In this document: one piece after another, positions 33,683-43,863 of the stretch
How the letters are laid out: each line of letters opens with the position of its first letter
Position numbering within the stretch: position 1 is the stretch's first letter
NCBI GenBank assembly: GCA_036346275.1
Contig: CM070711.1
Span: forward strand, 67,309,078-67,373,077
Length of the DNA: 64,000 nt
Direction of reading: 5' to 3'
Origin: Otatea glauca
Lineage: Eukaryota > Streptophyta > Magnoliopsida > Poales > Poaceae
The notes under the pieces: model-generated
What the model was told of the DNA's origin: nothing
The model's database searches: none
The model's input: only the letters and a program-made list of their open reading frames with translations
Program-made: the position numbers and the translations under genes

Positions 33683-33930
33683 TGTTGAAGTATAATCCGA
33701 ATTCGTTTCGGTTTCGTTTTCTACTCTAATTCAATTCTATTCCTACACAGAGAGTTCATATAATAGAGTAAGGCAAGCAAGATAAGAAAAAAATAGTCTT
33801 GTTGTAAATATTTTCTCATGTAATAATATTTATCTTCGTACGATCATGATTTTTTCCAAAAGAATTTTTCACATAAAATTTATGTCTCTCATTTGTTTGA
33901 TCCTACATTTTTACCTTGCGTTGTGTACCA
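33683..33930 (+). repeat. 3' LTR of Copia-like element 1
   Basis: It starts TGTTGAAGTATAATCCG and ends GTTGTGTACCA before the target duplication GTAGC. It is about 45 bp shorter than the 5' LTR. Confidence 0.8.
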
Positions 33931-34124
33931 GTAGCTCAACCTTTTTCAACGTGCAAGTACACACATAACTAACCCCATCCCATCGAGACTACCAATTGAC
34001 ATACTCCAGATTTTCAAGCTGGCAGAAAGATATCAGCATTGGGTTCGATGCCCGCACGATCGCTAGGTCGCGCTTCCTCGACTATTCAAATACTAGCTTC
34101 TGCATTTCCCCTCTTTTCCTTCTC

Positions 34125-34335
34125 TCTTAGAGATAACTTATTATTCATTATCAAAATAGAAGGTTTTTAGTTCAAATCTTCAATAATTCAGACTCTCATC
34201 AGCCTATATAAGCCAACCCCTTATACATTTAAACTTGAACAAAATTAGTGGATTGTCTCCCGTGATTTTTTCTCATTCGTGAGGTTTTTTCACATTAAAT
34301 CTTGTGTTCTTAATTTTACTGTGCTAAGCCTAATA
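34125..34335 (+). repeat. 5' LTR of Copia-like element 2
   Basis: It begins TCTTAGAGATAAC (diverged TGTTAG start) and ends CTAAGCCTAATA. The primer-binding site follows after 2 bp. Confidence 0.75.
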
Positions 34336-34337
34336 AA

Positions 34338-34350
34338 TGGTATCAGAGCC
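34338..34350 (+). other. Primer-binding site of Copia-like element 2
   Basis: TGGTATCAGAGCC, complementary to initiator methionine tRNA, directly downstream of the 5' LTR. Confidence 0.8.
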
Positions 34351-35015
34351 TAGGGTTTCAAATCAAGTCGCGGCACCCGCACGATTAGCGCACCTTGGGA
34401 TTTTTGATCTACTGTCACACCGGCCTCCGTCATGCCATCCCTGTCGTGACGTCGTCCTCATCATAGCCACCCGACACCGGCATAGGCCTGCTCTCAGCCA
34501 GCCTGCCTCCTCGGTCGCCAGCGCCCTCCGCGTCAACCCGCAACCCCGATATCTCCTTTGCCCGTCGCTTTCAAGGCTGCCCGCGTGTAGGCACTATCGT
34601 CTTTCGATCGACGCCAGCACCTCCTTCCGTGCCCCTCCGCTATCAGCCGCACCTCGACTGTCTCCGCTTTGGTCGGCTGGTAGCCCCGCTGACCTTCAAT
34701 GCGCACCAGCGCACCAACGCCGGCCTTTGCCTTTTGCCGTCCTCGGGCCCGCAGCTGTCCTGTCTGTCGTGGCCCTTCACGCCCTTCCATCTATGCGCCG
34801 CCATAGGTGACGCCCGGCCTTCTGTCTCCATGCCGCTCTCAGCAATGCCTAGCCTCCACCTCTAGCTGCCTTTCGGCCAGTCGGATCCACTTCGGCCAGC
34901 CTCGCCTCAAGTGTAGCCCCGCCATCGACACCCGTCTGCCGGCCCGTTGGCTAGCTTGTCCTCCAGCGCTGCCCTCCGTGCCTACGTCGGCCGCGTCCCG
35001 TTGGCTTCCGCTGGC

Positions 35016-35670
35016 CAGCCCATCCACCGAGACTCCCGCCGAGGCGGTTCCAAGTCGCCCGCGACCAAGCCTCTGTTTTTTGAGACACCTGATAAGACAT
35101 GAGCTCTCCCGACACTTACCTCAGCCGAACTTGAATTGAATCCGATAGCCGGATTTAATCCGATTTTGGATCTTTGCTCCGACTTCTGGCTCTAGCTTCT
35201 TAGCTTTTCAACTTAGCTTTTCGGTTTTTTCTGCTCTGGCTCTGATTCTTGTGGCTCCAGCTCCCATTTTACACTAGAAATTACTACATGCACTCAAAGC
35301 ATATCAGGAAGTTTTTTTTTGGTATCTGCCGTATGCTATTTGTTCTACAATTTTATTCTCTACCATGTCATCTACTAAATTTGACATTGAGAAGTTCGAT
35401 GATAAAATTAATTTTTCTATATGGCCAGCCCATCCACCGAGACTCCCGCCAAGGCGGTTCCAAGTCGCCCACGACCAAGCCTCTGTTTTTTGAGACACCC
35501 GATCAGACATGAGCTCTCCCGACACTTACCTCAGTCGGACTTGAATTGAATCCGATAGCCGGATTTAATCCGATTTTGGATCTTTGCTCCGGCTTCTGGC
35601 TCTAGCTTCTTAGCTTTTCGGTTTTTTTTTGCTCTGGCTCTGATTCTTGTGGCTCCAGCTCCCATTTTAC
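35016..35670 (+). repeat. Duplicated leader segment in Copia-like element 2
   Basis: The segment 35016-35270 (from GGCCAGCCCATCCACCGAGA to GCTCCCATTTTAC) is repeated at 35424-35670 with about a dozen differences. The 150 bp between the copies contain the beginning of gag. The gag frame breaks exactly at TATATGGC where the second copy starts. Confidence 0.85.
35365..35424 (+). pseudogene. Copia gag, N-terminal stub
   Basis: The ATG at 35365 opens MSSTKFDIEKFDDKINFSIW, which matches the start of plant Copia Gag polyproteins (usually K-x-x-FDGxNFxxWK). The frame is cut after about 20 codons by the duplicated leader. No downstream gag or pol remains in this window. Confidence 0.65.
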
Positions 35671-35686
35671 CACTACTACAGAACAG

Positions 35687-36030
35687 CACATCACTGCCGG
35701 TTCCAAAACCCCATCACTGCCGGTCATTGGCGCCGGCAGTGATTGGTCGGCAGTGATACTCGAGGATTATCACTTGCCACTCGAGAACCTAGCGGTGATA
35801 AGGATTATCACTATCGGTTCTACCTACAACCGGCAGTGATATTGGACTATCACCGCCGGATCAAACCAAAATCCGGCAGTGATAAGGACTATCACCGCCG
35901 GATTATCCAAAATCCGCAGGATAAGGATTATATCTACAACCGGCAGGATATTGTACTAGCACTCGCCGGTTGTACCATAATCCGACGATGATATATACAT
36001 ATCACCGCTCGGTTTTCCAAGAACCGGCAG
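35687..36030. repeat. CACTA subterminal repeats, left end
   Basis: Around eight full or half copies of TATCACYGCCGGWT / ACCGGCAGTGATA, mostly as inverted pairs. These arrays are where the element's own DNA-binding protein is known to bind in En/Spm elements. Confidence 0.85.
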
Positions 36031-36289
36031 TGACAATCTTGCATATTTTTCGTGCAATATATATATATATATTTATATAATTGTTTACAGTGTCCATATG
36101 TTAGTATATAAAGCATCGTTCAAATCATAATTCAAATATATGCATGTATCGACTAAGCATCGTTAAAATCATAATTCAAATGTATTAAATTACGCATCAC
36201 ATAATTTGCTTTTACAATGTAGCTCGACTACATGTCATCCCGTTTGCTTTGATTTTACAATGAGTCGAAGTAGACATGTCACGCGTCTA

Positions 36290-39250
36290 GGCCGTAGGAA
36301 TGAGGGCGATGAGGCTACTCGTGGAACTCGCCGTTTGGATTGATGATCTCATCATGAATGAATCCGGCGATCTGTTCTTGAATTGCTATAATTTCAGTCA
36401 GCAATAACTTATTGGTTCTCGTTTGGGCGCTGTTTTGAACACAAAGGAAGTTACTTAATGATGATATTTGTTAAATAAAAAAGGGCATCAAAGTGTAATT
36501 ACGTACCATGGCTTCGTTATAGCCGACACTCTCCGTGACAATTGAATGCATATTTGTACATACATAGAATGCACATAAATTGTTTCCGGTTCTGCTTCAT
36601 GCATGGGAAGTCATTTATTATTTCAAAATTTTCCGGTATGGACGATACCGAACACTTTTCTTCTTGATGCAAGTAAAGCCACGTGAATGATTTTGAGTAG
36701 TAATTAAACTTGAATGCAATAGAATGGAATTTTGCTAGAGTAATAACGCAACGATCGAGTTTACATGCTCAAAGATGTCCCAAAGGTCTTGGTACAGATT
36801 AGTTTATTTTCTCCCGAGTCCAAGACAAAAATCACGCTAGCATCTAAGCGGATGACGAGGAGGACCCAATGAAACCTCGCACATATATGTCAACGTAGTT
36901 AATTACTCCCACATCGTGCGTGTTACGCAAAAATAGTAAAACGATATTAGAAGTCGAGATATCGTACTTGAAGTTATAGGGTAAAAGTACGAGGTTTTGT
37001 ATTGCGCTTCAAAAAGTATTAAATAAATAGTCTTCAACGAATGTGGATTGTCGTTCACAAGTTTCTCGTTGACGAGCCGGATCTAGGAATGCTAGATTGT
37101 CATTGTTATTTCTTCTACATGTCGTGCCTCCATTCTACATAAGAAAGAAGTTAGAGATGCAATTAAACGATGTAAATGCTCAACGATATCTTGACGCACT
37201 TACAAAGTCCATAGTCTAAGTATATTCACGTCCGTGGCATCTTCTTTGGTACAACATATACAGACTCAGTGAAAAGAACCCAGCAGATGTTATCCCATTG
37301 TGAAAATCTTGCTCGCAGTATCCGATCGGGAACGCCTCCATACCATCGTTGGATCGCTGCATGTACCAGCGATGGACGCGCCACGCTTGAGTTGTAAGGT
37401 TGTCGAAATGAGCCGGTTCAACCAATGGTTTTCCCATAACAAACTTCCACCGAGACCTTGCGCGAGCATCTACTTGAACATCATCCGCTTGAGCATCCCG
37501 CTTTAGCGATGTCGGCACTAGCCGCCGCAAATCTTGCTCGGATATGCGCTCGTAGTCCGATATTTTGCAAGGTTCGAAGCTTTGCCCGTCTTTTGCACTT
37601 TTGCCATACTCAAGAAAAACTTTTGCGCGTCGGATCAACTTTAGTCTTCTTACTTGATGGCACCTTTTTAAAGTGAGATGCTACGCAGGCGCTTACATGA
37701 TTTTTCCGCTCTTCCTCAGTCATGTCAGCTGATAGTTTCTTTTGTGGTTGTCCCGGGTTCACAGATGGTTGAGATTTCTTCGAGGACGGTGCCGATCGCC
37801 GAGATGTTCCGTTGTTCGATTCTTCTACGCTTTTGGCGGAGGAGTCGGGCTTTTTCGGTTGGTGCCGCGGAGGAGTTGGACTTTTCTGGTTGGTGGCGAG
37901 AAGGGCGGAGGTCTCGTGTGGAGAGTGCGGTGATCATCATCGTCGTCGCCCTCATCGTCCGAGCCAAACTTAATCAAGCTCTTGCGCCACGCGAGGAAGC
38001 CATTCACGCTTTCTCCTAGCTTTTGTTCCCATCCTCGCTAGGATCTCTACCTCCATTTTTCGGTATTGACGGACGACACCGCCCACTTCGACCGGCGAAT
38101 CCTGCGGTGTCGGGCGGCGATGCAAAGTCCATGACTCTGGCATGGCCAAGCCCCGCCTCGACCACCTTTATGGTAATGCCATGCGCGCCAAATGTAGCTT
38201 GTGCGGTGTCGGTTCTTTGATGTCATCCACAGAAAACGCGATCCATGCTCTTCGGGAATCCACGTGGACGCGCAATGCTCTTACGAGCACTGGGGTGATG
38301 AGCTCGTGGCTTTCACCGGTGGCGGTCGTGGTGAGAGATTTCATGCGGCTTGCTCCACAACCTTATCTAGTTCCGATCTTTGTTCCTCTAGCGCCTCGTG
38401 ACAAAGATCTTTTATCCGACGTTCAGCTTGATCTTCTCTTAATCTCTTTGAACGTTTGTACATCCATGCGTCTGCGGGGAAGGCTTCTTTCCACGTGACC
38501 AAACCAACTCCTCTGGTGCGACCTGGATGCTCCTTGTTACCAAGGGCTATGGTTAGCTCGTCATTCTCCCTTCGTGGCGCGAAAGATCCTTGGGAAGATC
38601 TGCGAGTGAGCATCCGTGATTCTGCGCAACACTTCCTCGCTCTCTATCGGTTCGAAGCTTAAGCGCCATCATCGGAGATAGAAGCACCCCTCCCAAGCAA
38701 CCAAAGCTTCGATCTTTAACCGATCTTTCACTTAAGGCGCCCATGCTGGTATTTTCTTCACGTACCCTCCTGCTCCTAGTCTGTGAGGGTGAATATTCTT
38801 ATCCGCGTTTGCTTTGTTCCTTTCACTTACTATGTGAGCTTCTTCAGACCTCTTGTACGCCACAAATTCATCCCAGAACTCCCTTAACTTTGGGTACGTG
38901 TCAAAATTCGGCGTTTCATTCTTTTCACATAATTCTTGTTTAGCTGTCTTCCAATTCTTCCACGCAAAGGCACATGATGCAGAGTGGTCGTTTCTTTGCA
39001 CCACTTTCGGTCCCTTGGGGAACTGGAAAACTTGTTTCAGCTTGTCCCATAAAGAGTTCTTCAGCTCATTAGGTACCACCCATTGGTCACCTCCGTGGCC
39101 AATCCATGATCTATAGCTGATGGGCACATCATCCCTAGCAATAACCCCGTAGGCTATCTGTCAGACGCCCCAATGATGACTCGTATAGCGGGTTCCCGAC
39201 CGCGAGAGCTCCACTATGTTAAAAATTCCTTAGGCATCTTGTTCGGACCA
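36290..39250 (-). pseudogene. CACTA second gene: plant transposase-family region plus Ulp1/C48 peptidase, decayed
   Basis: On the - strand, 38732-39127 encodes a region with SYRSWIGHGGDQWVVPNELK and NWKTAKQELCEKN. 38341-38613 encodes NKEHPGRTRGVGLVTWKEAF, typical of the plant En/Spm Ptta family. 37216-37638 continues it. Further down, HWVLLVIRLDASVIFVLDSG (36814-36871) and NNLCAFYVCTNMHSIVTES (around 36575) carry the His, Asp and Cys of a C48 (Ulp1-like SUMO protease) active site. FIHDEIINPNGEFHE (near 36315-36360) matches the usual C terminus. Frame changes and stops separate the pieces, so the gene is dead, though some breaks are introns. Such peptidase-bearing genes are known as second genes of grass CACTA elements. 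Confidence 0.8.
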
Positions 39251-41199
39251 CGACTTGCGCGCTGCCTTCGTTGATCAGACGCCTGAGCCTACAAATTGAT
39301 CTTCTAAATTATTAGTCGTCTGGGCCTACCATGTTTTGGGAACCACAGTGTACTAAAACTTTACCTCGCTTACGTGAGTATCGTCGAGTTGGTCCATGGT
39401 CGATCCTGCTGGTTCGAGATAGGACGTTGGGCTATTATTCGGCTACCCTTCCTCCTTCGTCCATATTTGAGGGCCCAACTCCCTCCGGCACTTGTCCTTC
39501 GTCGGAGGCCATTCCTAGCAAGTTTGTTGAAAATTTCCAATTAACAAGGTCACTTTTGAAATACACATACAAACGAGGATTGACATTAAAGTTAATCCGT
39601 GAAAGGATGTTTACATATCTCGTGATACATACACATGTACATCTTTACATTAATATTGTAGAGAACTACTTGAAATTGAGAATGGTCATTGAAGTGTTGC
39701 TCTCTTTCATTTTTTTATAATTACGTCATTACAGACTCTTTATAATTGTACTGCTGCCCCAAATTCCAAACTAAATCAAGCAATTCTACTAAATAGAAAG
39801 CTACATGGCATGTTTATTGAAAGGAGTACTCAATAATACACATCTTTAAAGAACATGTACACACATATATTTTTTATCTGTATACACAAACATCCTTGAA
39901 GGACACATACACATATCAAACATATAGCAATAAACATAAGTGCCCCACTAAATTTAGTATTTATTCACCATTTGAATACGTTGTAATTTTGGATTCCCTC
40001 GAAGAAGTTGCATAGTGCGAGGTGTCGCGGGAGATCTCGTCATACTCCATTGGCCTCTCTTAATCCTAGGGCGCTCCCGTGTGCATAGGGCATAAGGCTT
40101 AATAATCCGATCTGTGAGGGCACCCCCATAAGCATTTAGTGGGATAGAAGCGCACCCAACCTCGCTCAGTATGGACTAATGAGTGGGGTGGCCCCTTAGG
40201 GTACTTCACCTCCTACCCTGAGAAGGTCACATGGCGAAGTGCCCTAACCTACCAGGAGTTTGGTGAAGTGTCATTCCCTCTAGGGCTTTTCGTCTCATTC
40301 CCAAGGACAAACCGACAGGATTAAGATGTCTTCATTAATATCCGAACATATATAAATCATCATATCTTGAATACTCTCGCGAACGCCAACCCGTCGGACG
40401 GCCAACGTCTGCCTCTCTTATGTCATGTTTTCTAACATACGACACTAGTATTACCAATTATCATACGCTACTCTGAAGTTTAGATAAGAAAAACATTTGC
40501 TACTACTAGCACTTACGGCTAATTTTCTATAACAAAGTTTTGCAGTTATTAGAGGTTTTTCTATCTATTTCTTGGCTCGTTGATCCGCCAAAAATTACAT
40601 CAAATTCTTGTAGCCGCATGAGGAAGCTTGCAAATGATAGCCAGATCCGCATTGCCTCTACCTTCACGAAGGACCAGAGCATACATACAGCGTCCGACGA
40701 CATAGTACAAGAGTCTTGAGCACCACATCTTCCTTGGTCCCCAAAAGGGTAGGCACATCACACAATGTGAAAGTACAAAGTATTAACAAAAATTTTGCTT
40801 GCAAGACAGGGCAAAGATAAACAAGAAGCATCTCATTCATCCATAGTACTAGTAGTATTTGCATTGTCCATTATTACACTGAGAAATCACAGTAATTTGC
40901 ACAAATGAAGGTCGGAAAAGGAGACATGAAAGCTTACTCCAATTGTCTCGACACAAATCAAACATATAGCAATAAACATATGCACGACGGGCGACGGCGG
41001 GTCATTACCAAGCAAAGAACGGCGGGCGACGGCCGAGGCGATGCGGTCGCGGCGACGGCGGTCGGTGAGGTTCGGCGACGGCGGGCGTGAGGTCCGGCGG
41101 TGAGGTCGAGGGGAGATCGCGAGATGCGGGCGACGGCGTCGCGAGAGAGGAGACGGCGGCGGCGCCGGTTGAAGGGGAAATGAGGGGCCGAGTGGCGCG

Positions 41200-41216
41200 G
41201 CGTTCAATTTATAGGG
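41200..41216 (-). promoter_or_regulatory. TATA box of the second CACTA gene
   Basis: The - strand reads CCCTATAAATTGAACG (TATA at 41207-41214), immediately downstream of the internal repeat array and followed by a CT- and GC-rich 5'-leader-like stretch to about 40985. This fits a promoter for the gene at 36290-39250. Confidence 0.6.
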
Positions 41217-41580
41217 TTAGAGTATCACCGCCGGTCAACACAAAACCGGCGGTGATAAACTATCACCGCGGATAATAAAGAGAACCGGCAGTGATAGTTG
41301 AATTATCACCGCCGTTCAAGCTCAACCCGGCGGTGGAAGTATTATCACCGCCGGTTCAATCTCAACCCGGTGAAAAACTTATCACCGCCGGTTCAATATC
41401 AACCCGGCAGTGATAATACATTATCACCGCCGGTTGTTTCTACACCCGGCAAGAAAGTATTTATCACCGCCGGTTCAAAAAAACCGGCGATATATTTGAT
41501 TATCACCGTCGGGTTAATACTACAAACCTAAGAGTGATAAAGCACTTCACCGCCGCTTAATGATACAACCGCAGTGATAA
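41217..41580. repeat. Internal third array of CACTA subterminal repeats
   Basis: At least ten copies of TATCACCGCCGGTT / ACCCGGCGGTGATAA occur in the middle of the element, 8 kb from the right end and 5.5 kb from the left. No CACTACTAC terminus adjoins it. It lies between the two genes and directly upstream of a TATA box. Confidence 0.85.
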
Positions 41581-42039
41581 GCTCCATCAATTATGTCAAA
41601 GTTTTCAAAGGATGATTGCTTTGGGAGTTTTTAAATCCTATCAATTTTTATCCAAATTTTTGGAGGAATTCTTCAGATATGTAATATTTGATTTAAATAT
41701 TTCCCTAAGTTTTGACAAAGTTGTAAAATTATAAAATCCAGTGCTCACTGTTTTCATAGTTTTAATATTTCAAAATAAAAATTCAAATTGTTGATGTTTT
41801 GAAATCCTATCAATTTTTATCCAAATTTTCGAAATTTTGGAAGAATACTTCAGACATGTAATATTTGATTTAAATTCAAACAAATGCAGAGACCAACCAT
41901 CGCTTCAAAAATTCACACAAATACAAAAAAACACAGATGAAGTTGAATTCACACAAATTTATACATATGACAAAAGAATACATTAATTGTTACATATCGT
42001 AAAATAAAATGTATTTAATTAGGACAACTAAGCTACGAT

Positions 42040-43860
42040 TCGACCTTCGTCATGATCGCGCGTATGTATGTAACCGTCCTCACTCTCTTCCATGAGACCG
42101 AGGTCAACATCCTCTCCGAAAGGAGGAAGCTCATCGAATTGGTTGTACTCTTACTCGTCGACAACATTCTCAACCCCGACAATCCTTCTTTTTCCTTGAA
42201 TAACCACGTGGCGCTCCTTGTTAGCTGGATCGGATACAAAAAAGATTTGTGTAACACAATTAGCAAGTACGAATGGTTCTTCTCTGTATCCGACCAGTTT
42301 TAGGTCCACGGTAGTGATACCGTACTTGTCGATGTTCATGCCCCTTGGAAGTCTTACCCATTGGCACCGAAAGAGAGGGACCTTCAAAGGTCCGTAATCA
42401 AGCTCCCAAATCTCTTCTATGAATCCGTAGTAGGTTTTCCTATCTCCGTTGCTGTCGTAGGCATCTGTACGGATACCGCTGTTTTGGTTGGTGCTCTTTT
42501 TATCTTGTGCTCTTGTATAAAAAGTAAAACCATTTATATCGTATCCTTGGAATGTCCGAATTGTAGTGGACGGTCCTTGAGCCAACACTTTCAACTGAGC
42601 GCACTCTATCTCCGTATGCATCATGTGCCTACGCAACCAATCGCCGGTTATGTCTATGTTCTCGCGATCCAACCCTCGACTTATTGGGTTTGTTCTAGAT
42701 AGCATGCTCTTGTGCATGTTGACATACGGGGCCACCACAACTGATTGTCCCAGAACTGCGAAATGTGCTTGTGTGAATGAAGCTAGATTGTTTGTACGGA
42801 GTGATTTCTACCAAGATTCCTTTTCCTGTAGCCTACCCTCATGTCGTGATGTAGGCACACCAATCGGTTTGAGATCCATGTAATCAACGCAGAACTCAAT
42901 GACCTCCTCGGTTCCCCAACCATCTGCAATGCAACCTTCCTACCGATGTCTGATTCTGAACATATTTCTTTATGACCCCATGAACCTCTCAAAAGGATAC
43001 ATCGATGTAGAAACACGGACCTAGAATCAGTATCTCTTTCACGATGTGAACAATAAGATGGACCATAATATCAAAAAGATGGAGGAAACACATCTCGAGC
43101 TGCGAGAGAGTGTGGACCACGTCTTCTGTAGCTTATCTAGTTTCAATGGATCGATGGCCTTCTATGAAATCGTGTTGAAGAATGAACACAACTTCACAAT
43201 TGGGTCTCGGACTTTCTCTGCCAGAACACCCCTAACTGCAATTGGAAGCATCTGCGTCATCATCACGTGGCAATCGTGAGACTTCATACCAATTAATTTT
43301 AAGTCTTTTATTGAGACTAGTCTCTTTATGTTGGCGAGTATCCGGACGGAACATTCACTCCGTGCAAGCATTCGCATACAGCTAATTTTTTCTTTCTTGC
43401 TCGAGTGTAGCGGTGCGCGTAAGGTACTTTTTCCCTGTATCCATGTCTCTGTGATGCAGCTCCTTCCTGAGTTTCATATCTTCAAGGTCCATCCGTGCTT
43501 GGAGAGTATCTTTTGTTTTGCCAGGTATATCCAGTAAGATACCAAGCAAGCTGTCACACACGTTCTTCTCTATGTGCATGACGTCGATTGCGTGTCGCAC
43601 TTCTAAGTGCTGCCAGTAAGGTAGGACCCAAAATACTGATCTCTTTTTCCACAAAGGAGCCTTATCACGGGAACTCGGGATAGATGTACTGCCTGCTCCC
43701 TTTCCGTGGATAATTTTAAGATCCCTTACAGCTGCAAATATCTCTCTCCCAGTGTGATTCTTCGGAGCTAAAGCGGTCTCCTTTGTCCCATTAAAAGCTT
43801 TCTTATTATTGCGGTATGGGTGATCCTTGCGGAGGACGAGATTTTTTGTAAGGGGGGTAG
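42040..43860 (-). pseudogene. TNP2-type transposase, C-terminal half, decayed
   Basis: The - strand reads KDHPYRNNKKAFNGTKE, then HLEVRHAIDVMHIEKNVCDS (43382-43654) with LLGILLDIPGKTKD. It continues through LIGMKSHDCHVMMTQMLP (43162-43377) to a long terminal frame at 42151-42738 (DYGPLKVPLFRCQWV, KLVGYREEPFVLA). These are hallmark segments of CACTA transposases and their C-terminal conserved region. Stops and frameshifts interrupt it near 43030-43160 and 42790-42840. Confidence 0.85.
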
Positions 43861-43863
43861 ATC

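Larger units (their letters stand above)
26592..33930 (+). mobile_element. Copia-like element 1, non-autonomous, with three nested insertions
   Basis: A perfect 5-bp target duplication GTAGC flanks the element (26587-26591 and 33931-33935). The LTRs are 26592-26884 and 33683-33930 and align along their length (TATRATYCGAATT, AAGGCAAGCAAGA, CTYGTTGTAAA, TCATGATTTT). The primer-binding site TGGTATCAGAGC follows at 26887-26898, complementary to initiator Met tRNA. Subtracting the nested insertions leaves about 2.2 kb, and no gag-pol reading frame is visible. The element is therefore non-autonomous or has lost its coding region. Part of its 3' interior (about 32490-32680 and 33440-33560) resembles 49831-50360 in element 2. 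Confidence 0.85.

Noticed and set aside
34337..35139. Proline- and arginine-rich frames after the primer-binding site
   Set aside because: They lie in the untranslated leader of Copia element 2, upstream of the true gag start at 35365, and match no gag domain.
35690..36030. Possible CRISPR-like array
   Set aside because: The repeats are inverted pairs with irregular spacing at a CACTA terminus in a plant nuclear genome.
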